Assembly: GCA_022264855.1 (NCBI GenBank)
Contig: JABYQU010000046.1
Location: 248,001 to 312,000, forward strand
DNA from: Lenzites betulinus
Taxonomy: Eukaryota; Basidiomycota; Agaricomycetes; Polyporales; Polyporaceae
Direction: 5' to 3'
Length of the DNA stretch: 64,000 bases
A program made the position numbers and the translations under genes. Position 1 is the first letter of the stretch; every line of letters starts with the position of its first letter. The notes beneath the pieces are model-generated. The model worked only from the letters and a program-made list of their open reading frames with translations. It did no database searches and was not told where the DNA came from. Positions 56,158 through 64,000 of the stretch are shown in pieces.

Positions 56158-57675
56158 ATGCGTGTTCTGGTACCCGCGAGCCCTGAGAAATTGGGTAGCC
56201 CCGTGTCTTCAACCAAATCCCCTACAGGGTAAGTCTTCATGTATTGGCTACGTCATGTAGCTAGAAATTGATAACTCCCTCTGTAGAATCTACACTGTTC
56301 GCGGAAATGATACCATCATGGGCCGATGTAGCTTTCCTCCCTCGTACAGTCACTTCGGTGCTTGTTCACTGAACGGGATCGTAGATCGCGTCAGGGCCGG
56401 TATAGGATTCGGTAGTAGCGGCACTGTCGTTCGCGCGGAAGATCAGATTACAGGAACTTTAGTCGCTATCAAAGTCTTCCATCGCAACAGCAACATAGAC
56501 GCCAAACACGAGGGTCGCATGTACAAGAAGATCATCGCGGGGTGTAACCCCCACATCAGGTCGGCGGGCAGCAGTCTCTGCCACATGCACTTAACCGATC
56601 AGTATGACAGTCTCTTTGCACAGGTCGTTTGTAGCGGAACCCATGAAGGCTTCCACTGCGTGGTCTTCGAGTTATGCCACACCACCTTATACGATGCGCT
56701 TCAGCCTTTTGCTGGTCTGGTTCCGCTGCCGATGCGGCATGTGGCTGAGATCGCATATCAATTGGTGTGCGCTGTTGAATGTACGTAAATCGGCCTTCAA
56801 TTCCCTCGAGCTGCTGACGGACCCGGATGGATAGATCTGCATTCACTCGGTATTGTACACACAGATATCAAGCTCGACAATATTGGTCTCAGGTTTCAGG
56901 ATACAGTGCGGGTGCGCTGGCTAGACCCCGCTGGTGGGTTCGAGGAGAAGGTCAGTCTATCGACATACCGTCGATACGATGTTGTACTCAATACCGTTAT
57001 TGAACTGGATAGAAACTCCTTTCATCGACGCAAATATGTCTCCTCGACCTTGGAAGTGCGGTTGAACTGCAGGGACGTGGAGTATGTCATGGTAGAGCCG
57101 GTACGCGCGGCTACCGCGCGCCGGAGCTTGCGCTCGGTTGGTGAACCCGTTCATGTATCTACGGTCAGATGACTGATTGTTTCGTTAGGTGTCCCTTGGA
57201 ATCGTGCGGTCGACAATTTCTCAATCGGCTGTGTGATCGCTGAGATGTATCTCGCGCACAGTCTGTTCGACCCCGACATCGACAGTGACCGGGAGTACTT
57301 GGCTACTGTCGACCGGCTGCTCGGTCCATACCCTCGGGCATACGCCGAAGGGATTGAGTCCAAGTATTCCGGCACCTTCATTCTAGTGAACAACGTCGCT
57401 ATCCAGTACCCACCCGAAGGAGCTGTCACCACAGGCGTCGAGTTCGCTAATTCGATGAGAAGGCTGGAACGCGTTCGTCCGCTCTCGGTAAGTCGGTTTG
57501 TGCACATAAAAGGGCTCTGTAGTTCTTACCATACATGCAGGCGCGTATTCACGATCCTGTTTTGTACGACTTGCTGTACAAGTTGATGGCACCTTCCCCT
57601 CTGGACCGGATCACGCTGGCTGCTACGAAAAAGCATGATTTCTTTGATAGACTTACTAAAGTGCAGTGGGCGTAA
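56158..57675 (+). CDS. CLK/LAMMER-like protein kinase homologue, probably catalytically dead
   Basis: Exons joined by short introns. MRVLVPASPEKLGSPVSSTKS (in-frame ATG 56158; earlier exons possible) leads to IYTVRGNDTIMG. Next is a Gly-rich loop region IGFGSSGTVVRAEDQ, VAIKVF (ATP-binding Lys), FELCHTTLYDAL, and the catalytic loop VHTDIKLDNIGL near 56860. Then come VRWLDPAGGFEEKVSLSTYRRYD, RSLRSVGEPVHVSTVR, GVPWNRAVDNFSIGCVIAEMYLAHSLF, EFANSMRRLERVRPL and a last exon ending FFDRLTKVQWA, stop TAA 57673-57675. The HTD loop and WSxGC-like helix (NFSIGC) fit CLK/LAMMER kinases. The DFG motif is replaced by a sequence aligning as CRD, and the APE stretch expected between STVR and GVPWN is absent. 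It is probably a pseudokinase or a decaying copy. Confidence 0.65.
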
Positions 57676-59183
57676 ATAGTTGAACGAGATATGTCGAATC
57701 TGAGAGGTGTACGTACGTGAGTCTGGGAGATGTATGCGAGTTTGGCTCAGGATGTTAATGAATGTGATTTCTGCTTCGACAATACGTCATCAATGTCATC
57801 GCAGAAGTTGGTGCCTGTTAGGTAATGCGACTCGGACTTAAAACACCCTATCCGCGGCGCCGGTCCTCCCGGCCCGAATTTAAGCTTTTCTTCGGGCAGC
57901 AGTTACAGGAGAGTTCGTTCTGCTCGACGTGGTTTCTAAACGCATCTACTTTGTCCTCTCCCGCCCCCTGCGTCCGTTCGCGTGTTCATTGTGGTGCGTT
58001 AGTTTCTGGTGCGAACACTCAGCCAGGTGGTAAATCACTATTGAGTGGCCTCAATCAAGCAATCCTGAAAGCAAACTGCGTCTACAGCTGGGCCGTAATT
58101 CTGTTCGGTTGTGTTCAATAGTGCTGCGTCTGCGGTAAACTCCTTACTATGTTAGAAAACATACACCGAAGATTCTAAAGACACTCTCTACACAGTGAAG
58201 CACCCGTACTAAGTGGCTATTGCAAAACACTGGCGAGTGCTTATGGTCCGTCAGTTTGTCGTGGAGCTTCGCTCATCGTTCCTGACACAACAGCCGGTCC
58301 ATTGTCCACATATCTGGACCACTCGATGGGTTGGAAGCACTGAGATTTGGCGTCCATATATCGCAAAATGTTGCCAAATACCGCGGACACTGTGCGTTTT
58401 TTCACTCTTTCGAATGCTTTACCCGTATACTAGCTTAATACATCTGTCACAGTTCGCACCACGGAGTTCTGTAATGCGTTACCCACAAGCCGCTGGCCGA
58501 TCATTGACACCCGTTCTCCCCTTCTGGTGCATATGGTGAGCCGATCTCTGTTTCTTGTCTTCGATGTACGCCCCTCATCCATGCGCTGTTTCCTCGCAAG
58601 ATTTCTTCGGTAGCGAGCTTCGTATTCATGTTGGGCGGCTACCGGGCAAATGTGTGTCTTTCCGTTTGAATTCGCCTGCTTGCGCCCCTCGTCCTTCATG
58701 TTGGTGCACTGCGTTATACGCCGTGCCGCCTTGCCTGCGAGTGATAGCGCGGTATCCTTGGACGGTGAGCTATGTAAGCTATTAAAGCCGTCTTTCAACG
58801 CTCTCTGTACGTTATGTCTAACGATTGTGACGACTGATCCGATATATCTGCACTTGGCTAATGAACTGTGATGTCATAGACATCCCCTCCGGTACCGTGC
58901 AAAACCCCAGGCTGTAACGACTAGCGTTGTGTATCGCACCGGTCCCCGCCGCTGCACGGTGTGCGGTGTTCAGAGGTATGACCTTCCCGTTCGAATTCCA
59001 GTCTACTTTGGTCAAATGACTGATGATGTGTATGGCATGTTCCACGCCGGTGTTGCCATGGAACATGCCATTACACCACATAGCCACATGGCAGACTAGT
59101 ACACACCACGACTGGCGGTCTGGACCCCTCATGTATTGGTCTATTTGTTGAGTGAAGCGCTCAAACATTGATCTTCGCTTATA
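57676..59183. other. Region without confident genes
   Basis: Several open frames up to 133 codons on both strands (for example 58818-59219 minus) have no recognisable domain and overlap each other. They may be decayed members of local orphan families. Confidence 0.35.
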
Positions 59184-60413
59184 TTGCAGGGACACGCTCT
59201 TTATCCAACCACCACACACCCTGCATGCAGAAGTATGCCCCCGACGACTGGTATATTATCTATCCCTGCTACGGTGGTATGCTGGCCTCCTACTGTGCTT
59301 GGAACATTGTACGTTCCTGCCTTCTCTTACTTTGGGTTCAGCTCAAGCCTGACCATATTTCTTACAGGTTTATATACCATGGTAATGACACGTATAGCAG
59401 TATATTCTATCCCATTTTCAAGAGTCCCTGTGAAGATGGTATGCTGCATCTTTGTTGTCATGTGTTCCAAGTCTCTGATGTCTTACATGTGGAATCTAGC
59501 AACTCCTGGCTCAGTGATCTCAGACATGCTGTACTCGCTCTTGCATCCACCAGCTCCAGTGTGCATTCTGGTCACTGTTGAGACTGTTGTGATTGGACCC
59601 CCGCAGCTTGATGTTGTCACGCCTGCTACACCGTCACCTGTTGCCATGTTGCCCAATTCTTTCTTCTATGACATCCTGTCGACCAACGCCCTTTCCTCAG
59701 CCATGTCATTCTCCGCTGGACCATGCGTCAAACTTCCGCTGTCCACCGTTCCACCCCTCGCCGAATCACCTTTCGCCGTCACATCGTCCTCCCCCGTCCC
59801 GTTCGCCGCCGCGTCGTCTTCCCCCGTACCGTTCGCCGCCACGTCGTCTTCCCCCGTACCGTTCGCCGCCGCGTCGTCTTCCCCCGTACCGCTCGCCGAC
59901 GCGTCGTCCTCCCCCGTACCGCTCGCCGCCGTGCTGTCATCGGCCACAGCAGAGATGATATCAACGCCTGTCCAGATCAACTCTCCTATTATCTCGGTAA
60001 CCGCTACCGTCGCGGCGACGTGCCCGACTCATACTTTCACAAGCCGTGCTCTGTCTCCGTTTAGTACGCGTATGCATGCCAGCAACAATTCGTCGAGGCC
60101 GCAAACGGACACTTCATCTGTCCCGTCCAGCTCGTTAGTATCTTTTAATGAATATTCTCCAACCGTCGTTATACTAATGTATTCAACCGCGCTCGCCAGA
60201 AGCTCAGACTTAGTGTCACATTTTTCCGCGCAGCCGCCAGACGATGTGCATGTCCCGTCCACAGAGACGTCCTCCACCGCGGTAGTTACCGTTGCATCTG
60301 CTCGGACCTGTGGCCAGACCGATCCATCTCTCATATCGGCGGAGGTGGATCGTCTGTGCAGGAGGATTGACGAGGTTGAGCAGACATGGAGGACACCTCC
60401 TCCCCGTTTTTAA
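59184..60413 (+). CDS. Hypothetical Ser/Pro-rich protein with a 10-residue tandem repeat
   Basis: An open frame of 409 codons, stop TAA at 60411-60413. The N-terminal third is hydrophobic and Cys/Met-containing (LTIFLTGLYTMVMTRIAVYS; SLMSYMWNLATPGSVISDMLYSLL). The middle has at least five copies of PFAATSSSPV-like decapeptides from a 30-bp DNA repeat, then a Ser/Thr-rich region. It ends with a short helical, charged segment DRLCRRIDEVEQTW. No family is recognised. The start codon and any introns in the first part are uncertain. Minisatellite DNA keeps several frames open, so length alone is weak evidence for a gene. Confidence 0.4.
   Translation: MQGHALYPTTTHPACRSMPPTTGILSIPATVVCWPPTVLGTLYVPAFSYFGFSSSLTIFLTGLYTMVMTRIAVYSIPFSRVPVKMVCCIFVVMCSKSLMSYMWNLATPGSVISDMLYSLLHPPAPVCILVTVETVVIGPPQLDVVTPATPSPVAMLPNSFFYDILSTNALSSAMSFSAGPCVKLPLSTVPPLAESPFAVTSSSPVPFAAASSSPVPFAATSSSPVPFAAASSSPVPLADASSSPVPLAAVLSSATAEMISTPVQINSPIISVTATVAATCPTHTFTSRALSPFSTRMHASNNSSRPQTDTSSVPSSSLVSFNEYSPTVVILMYSTALARSSDLVSHFSAQPPDDVHVPSTETSSTAVVTVASARTCGQTDPSLISAEVDRLCRRIDEVEQTWRTPPPRF
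59778..59927. repeat. 30-bp minisatellite, five full copies
   Basis: Units start at 59778, 59808, 59838, 59868 and 59898, with a partial unit to 59939. Each contains TCCCCCGT, CCGTTCGCC or CCGCTCGCC. Units differ at a few positions. The 30-bp period keeps all frames in register; in the plus frame of the 409-codon ORF each unit encodes ten residues. Confidence 0.9.
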
Positions 60414-61954
60414 ATGGATTTGTTTACGCCAATCTAATCGTTCTTGTCAGTTTTGAGTCCATTGTACATCCATAGTCTATTGCTATATCTCTTGCGTGTA
60501 ATGCTATACTACTTTTGACGGCGTCTCGCACAACTCGAGGTGTACTGAGTGTTGTATTCGGCTGCATTGAAGTATTGTCGATCAACTGTAGGCTGGCGAT
60601 CATCCCTCCTTGGCCGTTACAGTTTGACGTTGTATGGGTAACACAGAGGGGATAACGAAGAAGGAATAACGAAGAGGGGAATGTTTTACATGCGACATGC
60701 TGGTCACTCAGTTCGAATTAACATTTGTTCAAGCATATTACTTAGTCGGCTCTGCACAGCAAACGCACGCGTTATACTACTCAGATTCCCACGCTTAGTA
60801 CGCTGCACTTTGTTCGTACTCCTCACTGTTTACTGGTATTCCACCGCGTAGGTCAAGGCCATGGGTTGCAACTGTCGCCGGGTACCTGGGATCCAAACCA
60901 AACTTAACAGGTATATGTATCGCGCACTTGGTTCTCCCTCTATGAACGCGCACGAACTACATCGTAAAAGGTATGTACGTCAAGCTACGGTTGCGGTCTG
61001 ATCACCGTCAACACCATGTGTTCAGCGCGGTATATACAGGCTGTATCTTCATCATTTACACCCTCGTAGCATCTATAAAGCCGGGGCGTTCAGCGCACCC
61101 CCCAGCGAACTCTGCTCTGCGCTGTTGTACGTCGGTTCCCCCCAGCCGCCGAGCTGTGCGTGAACACGTGCGAAAGTCGAGTGCGCGGCGAAGACCCAGA
61201 ATTCGCGTAACGTCCCGAAGCGAAGCTTCAAGACCGTCTTCGGAAGTTCGTTACTCTGCGGCAGCTGCAAGAGCATCGTCATAGATTGCTGTTGGATATG
61301 ATGAGAAGGAAGCGAAGGAGTGAGGTGATGTCGCTCTTACCTCATCGCATGCGACAATCCAGCTTTCTTTGATTGCCCGCCACACCGTAGGGGCAGGGTT
61401 GCGCAAGGTCCTTACCATCAGCCAACCTGAACCGGTGTGAGCTGGGTAAGGTGGGTGACACAGCTGGGGTGCAAAACGTACGATCGTGGTCCGTCAGGGC
61501 GATGACTGAGATCTTGGCCGTCTCCCAGGTATCGTTAGCTAAGCCTCTGACGTTGTCGCTCTGCGTCGAGCTGAAATCGATGTGATCACAGTGTAGGACT
61601 GTCCAAGGCATACTCGAGGACCTGGTAGAGGTTGGTAAGTGACGTTCATCCCCCCTTGCGTCCCCTCTTTGCCTCTCGGCGTTCTCCGCTATGCGTTATC
61701 AGCGATCGTCGCGATGTACGTCCCAAGGGGTAATGACGAGCTTTCGATTGGTCCAATTCAAGCCCCGGTTTAGGTATATCGCTCTGGTTACGGATTTCGT
61801 AGGCACAGTGCAACTGACATCATACCTACCCGATTAGATCTTACGTTCCCTGCTGGGGAAACGTGACGTCTACAGCCAAGCGTTCACAATCCCGCCCTCC
61901 AAGTTTCTGTCAACTCACCCGCTTGCTCGCTATGTCTTTGGGATACGGACCACC
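60414..61954. other. Region without confident genes
   Basis: 1.5 kb with only short open frames and no recognised domain, repeat or RNA. Confidence 0.4.
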
Positions 61955-62682
61955 ATGAAACCATGTTTTATATATCATACCGTCGCCCTTCCTCCCTCCT
62001 CCCTGGTTCTTCACGGGTCCTCTCTCAGCCTCGCAATGCGTCCATCACGCCTGACGCCCGCCGTAAGTCAGGCACTGCGCTTTCCACCGCCGATTCGGAC
62101 TGATATCACCGTGGGTTACAGCTGCGCCGTTCGCCTCGACTCGCAGCTGCCCGCCAGTGTGCGAAAATTCGCAGTATCAAAGAGCACAATGGGCGTATAC
62201 AGTGGTTCGTTCGCCACGTGAGTTCCGGCGCACCGGTTTGTCCGTATACGTGCTAAGGCAATACCATTCTGCAGAGAGTCGTTCATACGGCGCTTAGAGT
62301 GCTTGTATACGAAGTCACCGGGACACGACCCCGGCTGCTACTACTCCCCAACCGTTCCGACTGGGATCCAGCTTGTGGCTGCCCTGTTTATCCGGAAGAT
62401 CTCGATACAGACATCTGGTTCTCTAGTGGTCAGGCTTGCTCGCCCGTGAACTATTTTCCCGGCACTCGAACGCGACTCGCCAACGGTTATGACATCTTAT
62501 CGTTAGGCCGGTTTCGCCGCCCCCGTTCACGCATTAGCACGAACAAGACTCTGCGCCATCTGTTCGATGTGGAATGGCCCGGCGCTCTGGTAGTGGTGAA
62601 GCGTGCACGAGTCCACACCGGCCGCGCCGTCCATATCACCCCCCCTGAAGTATCCCTCATCAACGTGGTAGTTCAACAGTAA
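61955..62682 (+). CDS. Hypothetical orphan protein, at least two exons
   Basis: The first exon (frame MRPSRLTPAVSQALRFPPPIRTDITVGYSC...) ends near 62220 at a GTGAGT donor. A following exon (from about 62276) encodes LRVLVYEVTGTRPRLLLLPNRSDWDP, NGYDILSLGRFRRPRSRISTNKTLRHLFDVEWPGALVVVKRARVH and HITPPEVSLINVVVQQ. The segment with Asn-x-x-Leu, then a WPGALVVVKR strand, resembles the core of the protein at 54841-55263 and of many uncharacterised agaricomycete proteins. A possible further exon at 62880-63153 (FEPTDEDMRLLGLSDHAQ) may belong here. Function unknown. Confidence 0.4.
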
Positions 62683-63153
62683 GTCTCGCCTTCTGTTTCA
62701 GACGTCCCTGCATTTTTAATTAGTGTACACCTAGGTGGTTGCAGACACAGGGAAGGATGAATAGTTCACATCGTCCGTAGCGCGCCGGACTTGTCAGATT
62801 TGCGTATATCTTTCTGATGCTGTTAAAATTCCACGCCGGTGTACGCACTTTATAAATTATGACCGCCTCGCGTGTGCTTCAATGCCAGGCCTTTCCGCGG
62901 AATGATTCGCTTTGAACCTACCGATGAGGACATGAGGTTGCTAGGGCTCAGCGATCACGCGCAATCGTCCCAGATTAAACGTGCGTCTGTGCGCACATCA
63001 CGTACCGTCAGGGATGCTGTAGATACGATACGATCTTACCGGCAGTCTATCGGTTCCGCTTCTTTCGCCTGGATAAACCTGACACCTCCCAGGCTTCTGA
63101 CCACGCTGCTCTCTTTAGCACGTTCTCTGAAACTTCCGATGAGTTCGCACTAG

Positions 63154-64000
63154 TGTGAAGTATTGGTCATCAATTGTAGGAGGTAGCTCCCGCGCATCTG
63201 TGGAAGTTCTGTACTTGTGCGTTCTGATTGATAACGCATTCCTCCTTGCGTGCCAAGGTTTCGGGGGCCAATATCGTTTCCTTCGATCAGCCAGTTGACA
63301 AAGTTTCGGGGAGCACATGCCGCCGGTTTATTCCGAGCAGGTGAAACTGGTTTAGTGTTTGGGTTGATGGCTCTACGTGATCCTGCAAGTCAGCACGAGC
63401 ATCGCGGGGGCAAATGCTTAGTTAACGTAGCAATATAGTTGCTTATGCATTCGTCTCGTTGTTCGGGAACGCCGCGGCTCTTCTCGCCAATTCCCGAAGA
63501 GCGATGGCGAATAGTATTAGTCCGTGACACAACCATTGTACAAGTACATTCTGATGTTAGCGCAGTAGTACACAAGGCGCAGGAAGTCTGTCCTGTCTGT
63601 GATTAAAACGCAGTAACGGACGGAAGGCTCGTCTGCGACGTGACGTAGGAACGTCACCATGTCTATGGCCTGGATTCTTGTTAGCAACGCTCAGTTACCC
63701 AGAGAAGCCCAGCGTACCTCTTCCCAGTGTATAACCCACTCAGTCCCGGTTAGATACAGTGTATGTGTTCGTTGGGAGGATACGTGCACATTGATACCCC
63801 CTGTAAGTGATGTTATAAAGTGATCACAAGTACGATGTTTGACAGATGCATCCTCACAGTGCGCAGTGTTCGGTGACGCAGCGGGATCGCGCATTTCGAC
63901 GACGTTAATTGTAGCGCTGACCCAATCTGAGGTGTCTGCGCCCGCGTTGACCGCCGTGAATACCGCGCCGTGGATCGTAAGGTGTGTGCGCATCGATCTG
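63154..64000. other. Right end of window, no confident gene
   Basis: The minus frame 63691-63993 (100 codons, ending WEEVRWASLGN) is the longest, but it has no recognisable domain. Nothing else is supported. Confidence 0.35.

Noticed and set aside
59723..60064. Arg-rich ORF and antisense ORFs over the minisatellite
   Set aside because: They are by-products of the 30-bp period and composition.

Overview
The window is nuclear DNA of a filamentous basidiomycete, most likely a wood-decaying agaricomycete. Most genes are broken by many short (about 50-70 bp) GT-AG introns. The content includes an MBOAT_2 wax-synthase-like tandem pair, a CBM1 cellulose-binding secreted protein, a GDP-mannose dehydratase, a fungal-type delta-12 desaturase, Tf1/sushi-type chromovirus sequences and a large Helitron. 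There are no operons, ribosome binding sites or CRISPR arrays. Exon boundaries given here were read by eye from splice motifs and protein similarity, so gene spans are firmer than individual exon ends.

Layout. 1-13.3 kb is a minus-strand run of lipid genes: two wax-synthase-like O-acyltransferases in tandem (the first cut by the window edge), a delta-12 fatty acid desaturase, and an Eht1/YheT-like alpha/beta hydrolase. 13.9-14.9 kb holds a secreted CBM1 protein. 16.4-20.0 kb holds both enzymes of de novo GDP-L-fucose synthesis (GDP-mannose 4,6-dehydratase and GDP-L-fucose synthase) side by side. They are followed by tRNA-Ala(CGC), an MCT-like MFS transporter, a cyclin-like gene, a second alpha/beta hydrolase and, divergently, FAD synthase. 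A decayed inverted copy of that hydrolase lies beyond FAD synthase. 32.2-34.9 kb is an intron-rich gene I do not recognise.

From 35.8 kb onward the window is mostly mobile DNA. A complete 6.13-kb Ty3/Gypsy chromovirus (36349-42479, identical 5-bp target duplications, 273-bp LTRs) sits inside the gag gene of an older Ty3 element. An inverted Copia gag fragment follows, then an 800-bp cluster of strong hairpins, then a Helitron with an intact Rep-helicase reading frame of more than 2000 codons. 53-64 kb is a decayed accessory region. It holds a broken C2H2 transcription factor, orphan agaricomycete proteins, a CLK/LAMMER-like kinase lacking the DFG and APE motifs, and an ORF with a 30-bp minisatellite.

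The strongest observations come directly from sequence. The chromovirus carries an 11-nt self-priming arrangement, with the predicted RNA 5' end complementary to the primer-binding site. All five differences between its LTRs are transitions at CpG. No clear candidate for a wholly new system was found; the hairpin cluster next to the Helitron is the least explained structure.
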